Made by a program: the position numbers and the translations under genes | Shown: positions 9,110-17,477 of the stretch, piece after piece | How the letters are laid out: each line of letters begins with the position of its first letter | Position numbering within the stretch: position 1 is the first letter of the stretch | Origin: Calditrichota bacterium | GTDB taxonomy: Bacteria > Calditrichota > Calditrichia > RBG-13-44-9 | Assembly: GCA_016934605.1 (NCBI GenBank) | Contig: JAFGSO010000172.1 | Location: 1 to 35,285, forward strand | Length of the DNA: 35,285 nucleotides | Direction: 5' to 3' | The notes under the pieces: model-generated | Database searches by the model: none | What the model saw: only the letters and a program-made list of their open reading frames with translations | What the model was told of the DNA's origin: nothing

Positions 9110-9177
9110 GACCTGAAAAGGTCAAAAACCTCCCTCCCAACTCCGCAGGGGACACGCACCGTGTCCCCTGTTTTTTT
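9110..9177 (+). ncRNA. Candidate small RNA (about 68 nt), two hairpins with C-rich linker
   Basis: The predicted transcript starts with a five-base-pair hairpin GACCT/AGGTC closed by a GAAA tetraloop (9110-9123), continues through a predicted single-stranded linker containing CCTCCCTCCC (9129-9138), and ends in an 11-base-pair terminator hairpin with a seven-T tract. Promoter-to-terminator distance fits a stand-alone small RNA. The linker contains ACCTCC, the same as the 16S rRNA anti-Shine-Dalgarno core, so it could pair with ribosome-binding sites, like C-rich loops of some known regulatory RNAs. The alternative is a transcription-attenuated leader of the GWxTD gene 84 bases further on. I do not recognise an Rfam family. 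Confidence 0.45.
9146..9177 (+). terminator. Strong rho-independent terminator
   Basis: CAGGGGACACG and CGTGTCCCCTG pair perfectly over 11 bases around a CAC loop, followed by TTTTTTT. It is the clearest intrinsic terminator in the window. It ends either the small RNA, read-through from the 4011-8795 operon, or both. Confidence 0.85.
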
Positions 9178-9260
9178 ATTAAAGATGAATTAATGATCAA
9201 CTATTATTATTTTAGGGCGTTAGATTATGTAATATTGAATATTGATTTGGAGAATATTTT

Positions 9261-10667
9261 ATGAAACACTTACATCCGGTTATCTTATTCATATTAGTGA
9301 GCATAACCACCAATCAAGCACAAACAGGATTTATCCCTTTATCAATCGATCATGCGATTTTCAAAGCTGAAAAAAATAAAGTGTATCTGGAGATCTATCT
9401 CTCCTTCAACGAATCTCACTTGCAATATATTGATCAGGACCAACAGTATATGGCTGAGTACATGGCAACGGCACAGATACTACAGGGAGACAGCTTGCTC
9501 TTTCAGGATGTCGATAAACGGAAAAGTCAGCTGGATTCAATGAACGAAATTTCCGCCTACAGGAAATTTTTAAATATATTTGGATTCATTATTGATGACG
9601 GTAGCTATTCGGCAAAAATTACCGTTCAGGATCTGCATTCTCCCCGGAAAGGCGAGTATATATTCGATTTTGAAGCCCGACCATTTCCAGAACAGGAACT
9701 GATGATTAGTGATATTGAATTGTGCAGCCATATCAGCGCCGATACCGCAAAAGGTGATTTTCAGAAAAATTCTTTTCTGGTCATTCCCAACCCGGGAAGT
9801 ATTTTTAGTGTAAATATACCCGTGGTCTATTACTATGCAGAGCTTTATAATCTGAAAATGACAACCGGAGATCCCGGCCAATATAAATTAAGGACATCCA
9901 TCAGAGATTTAGAGGGTAATTCTGTTAAAGAATATCCCGAAAAAATCATAAAGAAACCCGGAGAAACCGCGGTTCTTGTTGGTGGTCATAATATTGTGAC
10001 CTTACTGTCTTCCACTTATTTTTTCAATATCGAAATTGAAGATTTGGACTCCCGGGAAATTACACGAACCTCAAAACGCTTCACTTTTTTTAAGCCGGAA
10101 ACTGAAGAAGGTCGTCCTGGTGATTCACTTTATGCAGCCGATAAAGAAACGGTTTCTATCGCGGAATATCTGCAGTACGGTGAAGAAGAACTTCTCACCC
10201 AATTTGAGAAGACCAGATATATCTCCACAAAAAAAGAACGGGATATTTTTAAGAATCTAAACCTTGACGGAAAAAGAGTATTTTTAGCCAGATTCTGGAA
10301 AAAATTTGATCCAACCCCCGCAACCGAGGTCAATGAATTTAAACAAAATTATACCGAGTTGATTAACTTCGCCGAAACCAATTTCTCCTCGATGAATAAA
10401 AAAGGCTGGGAAACAGACCGGGGACGGGTACTTCTTTCTTATGGCAGTCCTGATGAAATTGAACGGTTCTATATGGCTATTGATATGAAACCACATGAAA
10501 TATGGCATTATCATGAGTTGGAAGGCGGAGTGCTATTTGTTTTTGCCGATTTATCCGGATTTGGAGACTTTGAGCTGCTTCATTCAACCTACAGCAAAGA
10601 GCTATACCAGCCTGATTGGGAAAGATTGGTTAGAAGAACGCAGGGTGGATTTGATTATGAGCGATAA
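9261..10667 (+). CDS. GWxTD domain-containing secreted protein
   Basis: 468 residues, ATG with GGAG nine bases upstream. A signal peptide (about 1-20, ending near NQAQ) precedes a long beta-rich region (about 25-270). The C-terminal part carries the family signature GWETD at 382-386, followed by RGRVLLSYGSPDEIE and a region with EIWHYHE and FVFADLSGFGDFELLHS. GWxTD proteins are recognised in FCB-group bacteria and related lineages; their biochemical role is unknown, although they are exported. The gene is monocistronic in appearance: a terminator lies upstream and the next gene is convergent. Its expression may be influenced by the promoter and attenuator-like structure in the preceding gap. 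Confidence 0.9.
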   Translation: MKHLHPVILFILVSITTNQAQTGFIPLSIDHAIFKAEKNKVYLEIYLSFNESHLQYIDQDQQYMAEYMATAQILQGDSLLFQDVDKRKSQLDSMNEISAYRKFLNIFGFIIDDGSYSAKITVQDLHSPRKGEYIFDFEARPFPEQELMISDIELCSHISADTAKGDFQKNSFLVIPNPGSIFSVNIPVVYYYAELYNLKMTTGDPGQYKLRTSIRDLEGNSVKEYPEKIIKKPGETAVLVGGHNIVTLLSSTYFFNIEIEDLDSREITRTSKRFTFFKPETEEGRPGDSLYAADKETVSIAEYLQYGEEELLTQFEKTRYISTKKERDIFKNLNLDGKRVFLARFWKKFDPTPATEVNEFKQNYTELINFAETNFSSMNKKGWETDRGRVLLSYGSPDEIERFYMAIDMKPHEIWHYHELEGGVLFVFADLSGFGDFELLHSTYSKELYQPDWERLVRRTQGGFDYER

Positions 10668-10701
10668 GATTACTCCTTCAAAATTACCCTAGACAGAATT
10701 A

Positions 10702-11610
10702 TCAGGGAACAATAATTTTTCTTCTCTGTTCACAGGTTGGTCCTGGTGAAGCGTCCGCCTCATGATCCAGACCACAATACTCTGCACGGACATAACAGTC
10801 CCGGTAATCTGAAATTCCCTTTAGACAGAATAATTTACGTCTTGCTGAGGTATGATGATCCTTCTGGTAATCTACATCCACCAGAGCGCCAAATTCACAC
10901 TGAACGCATTTTTCGGGGTGCTCGGAAAATTCTGTGGCCGTTTCACGTGCCATCTGAATGGATTGATCATTCCATGCCGGCTCACCTCCGCATGAGAGCA
11001 CCTCGATCCCGCGGCTCCGATAAAGAATAATTCGTCCATGATCTGCTTTAATGTGGGCAAAACCTTCTATCCTGGCCCCGGCACCAATTCTTAAATCCTG
11101 GTAATAACGCTGCGATAAAAGCATATACAGTGGATCCTCAAAGTGTTCACGGTCTGTGAACGCATTGTCCAGAACTACGATATAACCACGGAACGATAAA
11201 AAACTGGTCTTTGGAAATACTTTCTGAACAAAATGGGGTTTTACTGCCCTCACAGTTCCTGCAAATTCTATTTGTTTATATTCTTTCTCTGCCAACCAGT
11301 CCTCAAATTCCTCAAACTCTTTCAAAAATGCCGCATATTCCTCCTCAGATATCTGAAGCTCCGGATAATTATGTATCTTTTCTTCATAAAAATCCCGACA
11401 GCCATAGCATTTCCGTCCCACATGAGAATAACCGCGATGACAGCTGTTCTTTTTATTCAGTTGCCTGCATTTCCATCGAAAATAAATGCAACCCTCCGGG
11501 AAACAGGATTTTTCTTTCAAAATATGATATACAGAAATAGAATTTTTGAACCCCCGGTGGGACTCATGAACACAACGAAATATGTCTGTTCTTTTATATA
11601 AATTTTTCAT
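10702..11610 (-). CDS. Cysteine-rich protein of unknown function, candidate metal-binding
   Basis: I do not recognise this family. I start it at ATG 11610 because GAGAGG lies six bases upstream; the track start at 11646 adds 12 residues without such a site. The 302-residue product has 14 cysteines in two clusters: seven in the first 71 residues (13, 36, 41, 48, 57, 68, 71, ending in CYGC) and seven in the last third (CGG, CVQC, FCLKG, DCYVR, EYCG, TCEQ). Between them, about residues 75-205, is a cysteine-free region with alternating beta strands (FAGTVRAV, SFRGYIVVL, GARIEGFAHIK) that could be an OB-like fold. No signal peptide or membrane segment is seen, so a cytoplasmic Zn- or Fe-S-binding protein is plausible. 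It is convergent with the GWxTD gene and divergent from the MocA-like gene. Confidence 0.75.
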   Translation of the reverse strand: MKNLYKRTDIFRCVHESHRGFKNSISVYHILKEKSCFPEGCIYFRWKCRQLNKKNSCHRGYSHVGRKCYGCRDFYEEKIHNYPELQISEEEYAAFLKEFEEFEDWLAEKEYKQIEFAGTVRAVKPHFVQKVFPKTSFLSFRGYIVVLDNAFTDREHFEDPLYMLLSQRYYQDLRIGAGARIEGFAHIKADHGRIILYRSRGIEVLSCGGEPAWNDQSIQMARETATEFSEHPEKCVQCEFGALVDVDYQKDHHTSARRKLFCLKGISDYRDCYVRAEYCGLDHEADASPGPTCEQRRKIIVP

Positions 11611-11840
11611 GACCAGCCTCTCTGAAAAATAGAGAATAAATTTCATGACATCAAATACAAAATAGAAAGCCCGGTCAGGCTAAATTCCGGAAACAATCCA
11701 AACCCACCCACATTATTATTACTTTGCGTAAAGTGCTACATCATATTATTTTTTATCTGTGCAGACAGATGAAACACTTGTGAGTAATTTTATACTAATT
11801 TAAAAATTGATGTGGTGAGGTTTACTCAAGGATATCCCCT

Positions 11841-12500
11841 GTGAACAAAGTTGATGGTTTAATTATTTCAGCTGGCTATTCAAGCCGTATGAGAGAATTC
11901 AAGCCCTTGAAATCATTTCAGGGTGTACCGTTTATTCTTTCCATAATTCTTAAACTGTCGACTGTCTGCCAGGATATAAAAATAATAACAGGTCATAAAG
12001 TAGAAGAGCTTAAGGATTCACTTTTATTATGGATTAAACATCCCGATGCGGAATGGCATCAAAAATTCAATTTACCAGAAACTGGCCGGAATTCGCTCTC
12101 CGAGCGTCTCACATTTATTCACAACGTCAATTTTAACGAAGGCATGTTTACTTCATTGCAGCTGGGATTAGCTCATTCAGCTTTATCGGAATGGATATTG
12201 TATCATTTTGTAGATCAACCCCACATTCCGCTATCATTTTATCGGGAATTCATTAATGAGATAAATCCGTTATATCAATGGATCCAGCCTGCTTACGGGA
12301 GAAAGAATGCTCATCCTATTCTATTGAAAAATGATATTTTTACTTCAATCATAAATGCGCCAGAGAATTCGAATCTGAAATTGATATCGCAGCAGAATTA
12401 TATCAGAAAGAAATTCTGGAATTGTCCCTATCCTGAAATATTACAGGATTTTGACAGCGAGAAAGATATACCCGAAGGAGAATACCGTGATACTAGCTGA
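11841..12500 (+). CDS. MocA/MobA-like nucleotidyltransferase (molybdenum cofactor cytidylyltransferase-like)
   Basis: 219 residues from a GTG at 11841 with AAGGAT seven bases upstream. The N-terminus has the nucleotide-binding signature LIISAGYSSRM followed by KPL (normally LAAGxSxRMGxxK). Further family marks are NFNEGMFTSLQLGL, VDQPHIPLSF (the metal-binding DQP), GRKNAHPILL (normally GHP) and DFDSEKDI (normally DIDTPEDL). The family transfers CMP or GMP to molybdopterin; MocA makes the cytosine dinucleotide cofactor of xanthine-dehydrogenase-type enzymes. Its overlap with the following XdhC gene by 14 bases supports the MocA reading. It is somewhat divergent, with a charged insertion near residues 70-90, so another sugar- or polyol-type nucleotidyltransferase is less likely but not excluded. 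Confidence 0.82.
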   Translation: MNKVDGLIISAGYSSRMREFKPLKSFQGVPFILSIILKLSTVCQDIKIITGHKVEELKDSLLLWIKHPDAEWHQKFNLPETGRNSLSERLTFIHNVNFNEGMFTSLQLGLAHSALSEWILYHFVDQPHIPLSFYREFINEINPLYQWIQPAYGRKNAHPILLKNDIFTSIINAPENSNLKLISQQNYIRKKFWNCPYPEILQDFDSEKDIPEGEYRDTS

Positions 12501-13314
12501 AAAGATACTTGAACTGACCAGGCAGAACAGGGGCTTCGCTGTGGCCACTATTGTTAAGACCGGGGGATCAGTTCCCGGCAAAGTTGGATTCAAAATTTTG
12601 GTGGAAGCGGATGGAGGAACAACCGGAACAGTAGGGGGCGGAGAACTGGAGAAAGAAGTGATTCAGGAATGTCACCGCCGGATGAGCGAACGAAAATCAA
12701 GCCTGCAGGAATATATTCTGACTGAAAAAGAGGAAAATGTTCAAAGCAGGAAAGGTACAAAAATAATACCCATGATGTGCAATGGTCGCGCTACAGTTTT
12801 TTATGAGATTCATCACGCAGCCACCACGGTGTATGTAATGGGCGGTGGCCATGTCGGTCAGGCACTCACATATTTTTTACACCGCCTGGGATACTATATT
12901 ATTTTAATTGATAACCGAAAAGAATTTGCGAATAGTCAAATGAATCCCAAAACTCACCAGATTATTTGCCAGGATTACCTGACTTATGCAAGAGAAGTGG
13001 AAGTGATCCCTGATTCATTTTTTGTGGTACTGACTCACGGACATCAGTATGATTATGATATTGCACGAATCATACTTGAACGAAAATTACCTTTACACTA
13101 TCTGGGTATCATTGCTTCAAAATCGAAGGCGCATCAGATTAAATCAAAGTTGATTGAGGATCTTGGAGAAAAAGTTGATTTATCTGTTCTGTATACCCCA
13201 ATCGGACTTGATATAGGTGGAGATTCTGATATAGAAATTGCACTCAGCATTGCCGCTGAGATCCAGGCGGTTTCACATGAGAAAAAAGTGCCCCATATGT
13301 CCAGAAAAACATAG
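12487..13314 (+). CDS. XdhC/CoxI-family molybdenum hydroxylase maturation protein
   Basis: 275 residues. I choose GTG 12487, which has AAGGAG six bases upstream; the track start at 12451 lies further inside the upstream gene and before the ribosome-binding site. The N-terminal XdhC/CoxI domain is marked by ATIVKTGGSVPGKVG and TGTVGGGELE; the C-terminal Rossmann domain by VYVMGGGHVGQAL, LIDNR, VVLTHGHQYD and YLGIIASKSKA, with GLDIGGDSDIEIALSIAAEI at the end. XdhC binds molybdenum cofactor, promotes its sulfuration and delivers it to xanthine-dehydrogenase-like apoenzymes. Its coupling with a MocA-like gene is the classical arrangement, but no hydroxylase subunit is encoded in this window. The next gene is convergent. 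Confidence 0.9.
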   Translation: MILAEKILELTRQNRGFAVATIVKTGGSVPGKVGFKILVEADGGTTGTVGGGELEKEVIQECHRRMSERKSSLQEYILTEKEENVQSRKGTKIIPMMCNGRATVFYEIHHAATTVYVMGGGHVGQALTYFLHRLGYYIILIDNRKEFANSQMNPKTHQIICQDYLTYAREVEVIPDSFFVVLTHGHQYDYDIARIILERKLPLHYLGIIASKSKAHQIKSKLIEDLGEKVDLSVLYTPIGLDIGGDSDIEIALSIAAEIQAVSHEKKVPHMSRKT

Positions 13315-13354
13315 TAAATACAGTAAATAAAGTCGGAAAATTTTGTTTATCAAT

Positions 13355-16300
13355 TTATCGCAACAGGACTAACTTTCTGGATTTGACAAAATCCCCGGCT
13401 GTGAGCCGAATAATATAAATACCGCTGGCCACAGGCACACCGTCATCGTTGCGTCCATGCCACTCTACCCGTTGCCCTCCGGGATCGGCATACCTATCGA
13501 CCAGTGTCCGGACCTTCTGCCCCAGAATATTATATATTTCCAGCTTTACAAGTCCTCCTGCGGATAAACGATATGGGATTGTCGTTATCATATTAAATGG
13601 ATTCGGAAAATTGGGATAAAGCTCATATGTCAGCCCATCAAAAAAAACCGGACCCGTTGATTCAATCAGCAGGATATCTCCTGCATAATTTGGTTTGGTT
13701 GTAATAATCCGGAAGACTGTGCCTTCTTCCGGCATCACAGCATTCAGGTTTGCCGGGAAATCTATGCTATAAACATTGCCGCCATCCCAGTTAACCAGCA
13801 CCGTCCTTGCCAGAACTTCCGGACTATCATAATCGTATGCTCCAGATCTTGCATCTGTAACATACTGATCATAACCGGCTGTCCCTGGTTCGGTATTTTG
13901 GGGATTCATCCAGTAAACCCAGTCCATATAAGGATCGTCCTCACCGTCAGAAACAATATGATCAGCAGGATTAATATTATACAATGTATCACCCGATTGT
14001 GCATTTCCAATATCATTGAAAATCCATGGTATCATCTTAAAATCATCTCCAGGATCTTCCGGGGTATTGATACCGATATTCCATATTTCAAATGGAACAT
14101 GTGCAAACAGATCACTATCAAAAACCCAGGCGGCAAGACTACCGGTGGAATTAAACCTCATTTCAAAATCATATGGAATAATTCTGTCAGAATTATCATT
14201 CCGCACTACCCGTTCTTTGAAATAGGAATATGTCCCATCATTGAAAAAGGTCATCCCGGTATGAAATCCCCAGACAGCATTTGAGTTAACCTGCTGTACG
14301 CCTGGAGTCGGATGGTCAGTCCCATCCGGATAACGTTCGTTATACAAGAGAGGAAATCCATTCCGATTAAATGCAAAGCAACCAATATCCGGGGGAACAA
14401 TCGGTCCGGCGGCGTTTGCTGTCACCAGAAACTGTTTAAAATCTTTTTGGAGTCCTTTTACGATAAATTCTATCCCATCAATCACCGGATGAGGATAATG
14501 GAGTTCATTGCTGGGAACTCCATCAACATATTTGTCTGTCCCGGTTGTGACATCAAAAAGACGCCATAGTAATTCTCCACTCTCCGAATTTTCATAAAAA
14601 TGAAGCTGGTAAATATGACGATTCAGCAATGAGGGATCGGCAACCACCGGAAAAATATTTTCTGCTGTTCCAGTTACCGACTGCACCTGCAATGTGTCTC
14701 TCCAGATGGAGGGGGATGCCCATTTGATGAGAGGATGCACATAAGATTGGATTATTGTATGGCTATCAAAAGCGAGGAAAATATAAAATGTAAGAAAATC
14801 TCCGGATTCCGGACCATAGAGTATAAGAAAGAGTGAATCGTTTCCAACCTTGCTTCCGGGAGAAATTATTTGGTGACTGCTACCACCATAATTCTCATTC
14901 GAAAAGAATATTGATGAAATAGAATTCAGCATGTCTGTGTTTTTTACCGAAAATCCGAGATACACTTTCTCATGATAATTGATCCCCCTGTCCTGCCGGC
15001 CGTTTTCCCAGATTACCTGCCAATCTGTCAATTCCGGGGTAGGCCGCAAAGTAAGATATTTTTCAATTGCGGGAATAGTATCTACTCCTGACATGGTTGT
15101 AACAAAAACATCTGCCTGATAGGGATATTTTCGGTTATTAACTGTTGTGCTGTTTCCCCAGATCCCGTCTCCGGCCAGACTGTCCTGATGCTGACCGTCA
15201 TCGTAAAGCTCTACATTAAAGGACGGTTCATTTCCCTCGGAGGGATAAAAAGTCAATCGACATCGGCTGGCTGGTAGAAAATCCTGCAGGTCAATCCGGG
15301 AATTTATTTTAGTTTCAGTATTAGACGGTTGCACTATGGATAAAGAGGTTTGTGGACTAATCAGTTTTCCCGTTTTAAACTTACGGCGGACATCACGCAC
15401 ATGATTTTGCATTTGTTCCACAGAGCGCAGACGGTTGTCTCCCAGCCCACCAACCGTGGCAATAATCACCTCCTGGGTATCTCCCGGTGCCATATCAAAT
15501 GGGCCACTGCAAAATGCGAATCTACGGGCACCGGTCCAAAAATTAGCACCCTGACCATCAATATCACCTGTCCCGGTTACAGGATCTCCGTTCAGGGGAA
15601 ATTTAGTAATCTGCCCGGTATTTCGATGGGTAAACGGTACCTGTTTCATACTGTCGGGAATGGGAAGGAATACATTCAGTGCATTATACCACTGGAGTGT
15701 TCCTGTGTATTCCTGTAAAACCGGGTCGCGCCATTCAGAATTACCGACAGCACCATACCAGAACGAAGTCATCGGACGGTTCGCGTAGTCCGGCACCGGC
15801 TTAAAATTAAAAAGTGCGGTATCTCCTGGCGACGGGTAGCGTGGACCCTGCAGTAAAACATAAGCGAACGCCGGAGGGGCGATTCCGAAGGGATCGAACT
15901 TTTCGTCAGAAGCGGTTCCATTATATACATATCCCATGTTCAGAACGGAGTCACAGCCACACAAGTCGTTGCTAAAATCTCCCAGATCACAATCACTCCA
16001 CTGACTCACAAACATGGAATCGATAGAGAAACCGGATTTATTGATCAGACGGTAGCGGCGAAAAACGGTTTCGCCCAGAGCTCCTTCCACATCGTAGGCC
16101 GATATGGTCACCTGTAATTCCAGTCCGATGGGATTAGATCCGTATAGAAAAGCTACTCTGGCCGGATCCAGATCATTACAGACGAACCAGATCACCTGGT
16201 CAGCTCCCTGGAGTCCCGGCTCCTCTCCCAGATGAGGTTCATACATTCCATTCATATTGTCATCATAAAACGGGGCACCGTATTCAACCGGCCACTCCTC

Positions 16301-16849
16301 CCAGTCCCTGGCATAGTTGGCCCGGATGCTGTCAATATGTGCCACACTTACGGTCGACAGCTCGATCCCGAAAAATTCGGCGGCATCCTGAAGCAGTACA
16401 CTTGCAGAAACCGTCCTGTAATCCCGTCTGATCCGGTAAATCCGAACATCCGGATCCTGCGGACTCTGGGCATTGCCGGGACTGATGATTCGTCCGGAAA
16501 CGGTACCGGTATTATAAGTCTGTCCCCCGACGCGGAGTGTCGGGTATGACCCGTCATGAATGTATCCTCCCCAGATCAGTCCATCCTGAAACACAACATT
16601 CCCGGTACCACGGGGATACCTGATTCCCGCATTTCCAGTGAGCGGATTTATGCCTGAGGTACCATCCCAGCAAATCCAGCCTCCTATTTTATTGGCATTG
16701 TAAAGCGTATACTTAATCTTGACCGGAGAAAATTCTTCACCATTGGAAATCTTTTCTGTCAGCTCTGGCGGGATCTCTGCACGGATGAAACTGATTAAGA
16801 ATAAAAAAACTAAAACGAGAAAAGCTAAATGGAATCTCATCCTTTTCAT
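13355..16849 (-). CDS. Large secreted protein with C-terminal YPNPFN-type sorting domain
   Basis: 1164 residues, ATG 16849 with AAAGGTG upstream. An N-terminal signal peptide (about 1-25, FIRAEIP) leads into a long beta-rich ectodomain with no catalytic motif that I recognise. Near residues 530-570 the pattern LYDDGQHQDSLAGDGIWG matches a short Asp-rich signature common in extracellular proteins of FCB bacteria (choice-of-anchor X-like). The last about 85 residues form the Por/type IX-like FlgD-fold tail: YPNFPNPFN, then LEIYNILGQKVRTLVD, WHGRNDDG, ASGIYIIRL and KSRKLVLLR. Such tails direct export across the outer membrane by the type IX system; no such secretion genes are in the window. A sigma54-like element lies 438 bases upstream of the start. 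Function unknown. Confidence 0.88.
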   Translation of the reverse strand: MKRMRFHLAFLVLVFLFLISFIRAEIPPELTEKISNGEEFSPVKIKYTLYNANKIGGWICWDGTSGINPLTGNAGIRYPRGTGNVVFQDGLIWGGYIHDGSYPTLRVGGQTYNTGTVSGRIISPGNAQSPQDPDVRIYRIRRDYRTVSASVLLQDAAEFFGIELSTVSVAHIDSIRANYARDWEEWPVEYGAPFYDDNMNGMYEPHLGEEPGLQGADQVIWFVCNDLDPARVAFLYGSNPIGLELQVTISAYDVEGALGETVFRRYRLINKSGFSIDSMFVSQWSDCDLGDFSNDLCGCDSVLNMGYVYNGTASDEKFDPFGIAPPAFAYVLLQGPRYPSPGDTALFNFKPVPDYANRPMTSFWYGAVGNSEWRDPVLQEYTGTLQWYNALNVFLPIPDSMKQVPFTHRNTGQITKFPLNGDPVTGTGDIDGQGANFWTGARRFAFCSGPFDMAPGDTQEVIIATVGGLGDNRLRSVEQMQNHVRDVRRKFKTGKLISPQTSLSIVQPSNTETKINSRIDLQDFLPASRCRLTFYPSEGNEPSFNVELYDDGQHQDSLAGDGIWGNSTTVNNRKYPYQADVFVTTMSGVDTIPAIEKYLTLRPTPELTDWQVIWENGRQDRGINYHEKVYLGFSVKNTDMLNSISSIFFSNENYGGSSHQIISPGSKVGNDSLFLILYGPESGDFLTFYIFLAFDSHTIIQSYVHPLIKWASPSIWRDTLQVQSVTGTAENIFPVVADPSLLNRHIYQLHFYENSESGELLWRLFDVTTGTDKYVDGVPSNELHYPHPVIDGIEFIVKGLQKDFKQFLVTANAAGPIVPPDIGCFAFNRNGFPLLYNERYPDGTDHPTPGVQQVNSNAVWGFHTGMTFFNDGTYSYFKERVVRNDNSDRIIPYDFEMRFNSTGSLAAWVFDSDLFAHVPFEIWNIGINTPEDPGDDFKMIPWIFNDIGNAQSGDTLYNINPADHIVSDGEDDPYMDWVYWMNPQNTEPGTAGYDQYVTDARSGAYDYDSPEVLARTVLVNWDGGNVYSIDFPANLNAVMPEEGTVFRIITTKPNYAGDILLIESTGPVFFDGLTYELYPNFPNPFNMITTIPYRLSAGGLVKLEIYNILGQKVRTLVDRYADPGGQRVEWHGRNDDGVPVASGIYIIRLTAGDFVKSRKLVLLR

Positions 16850-17477
16850 CGTTTTACACCTTTATAGAAAAGACATACTTCGAAAATTGGTTTTCTCTGG
16901 TGCTATCTAATAAAAATAACCCCATCTCTCTTATCAGATTCGAGAAAAAAAAGGTAAATTACCATTATCTTATTTAAAATGTATAATCTTACCAATATTT
17001 TGCTGATCAGCTGGAAGGCAGTAATCTTTTCAGAATCAATAAATACGTCTTACTATTCTCTTTTATTAATCATCATTGGAATAATTTGGTCCTAAGTATT
17101 TATCAATATAAATCATCATATTAAAACCAATTATTCATATAAAATATACATTTTGACCAAACTAACTCCCCCCCACAGAGAAGAATTCATCAGAATATAC
17201 AGATTTATAAACGAAATCACAAATAATACACTACATATTTTCTGCATGAATGATTCATTGTGAATACTCCCAAACATGAAAAAAGACGCAAAAATTTTGC
17301 CATAGTAAACACTTGAATTCCTAATCGCATGATATAAAATAACTTATAAAATTTTTGTCTTTTAAATCAGGTTTAAGGGGGAAGAAATTTCCCGGTGAAA
17401 TGGGAAAAAATTTTCCTAACAGTAAAAAGAGCCTGAAATATCAAACAAGAATTATAGCGAAAATCAGAATCAATAAT
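16850..17477. other. Non-coding gap, 628 bases
   Basis: The longest gap in the window, between two minus-strand secreted-protein genes. It is AT-rich and contains a sigma54-like element on the minus strand (17287-17302) and a cluster of complementary G/C tracts (17377-17416). The plus-strand ORF at 17355-17549 overlaps the end of the peptidase gene and looks spurious. No tRNA or repeat family is recognisable. Confidence 0.5.
17287..17302 (-). promoter_or_regulatory. Candidate sigma54 (-24/-12) promoter
   Basis: Read on the minus strand, TGGCAAAATTTTTGCG carries TGGCA and TTGC with exact GG-N10-GC spacing. Transcription would start near 17275 and reach the 1164-residue secreted protein after a leader of about 425 bases. 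Confidence 0.4.

Larger units (their letters stand above)
8796..9260. other. Non-coding gap, 465 bases, rich in regulatory signals
   Basis: From left to right it holds a sigma54-like -24/-12 element (8949-8964), a perfect 10-base palindrome ATGATATCAT at 8976-8985 near the expected start of that transcript, a sigma70-like promoter (9075-9103), a short GAAA-capped hairpin (9110-9123), a C-rich stretch (9129-9144), and a strong terminator (9146-9177). The last 80 bases lead to the GWxTD start, with GGAG ahead of the ATG. No protein-coding ORF is convincing here. Confidence 0.6.
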
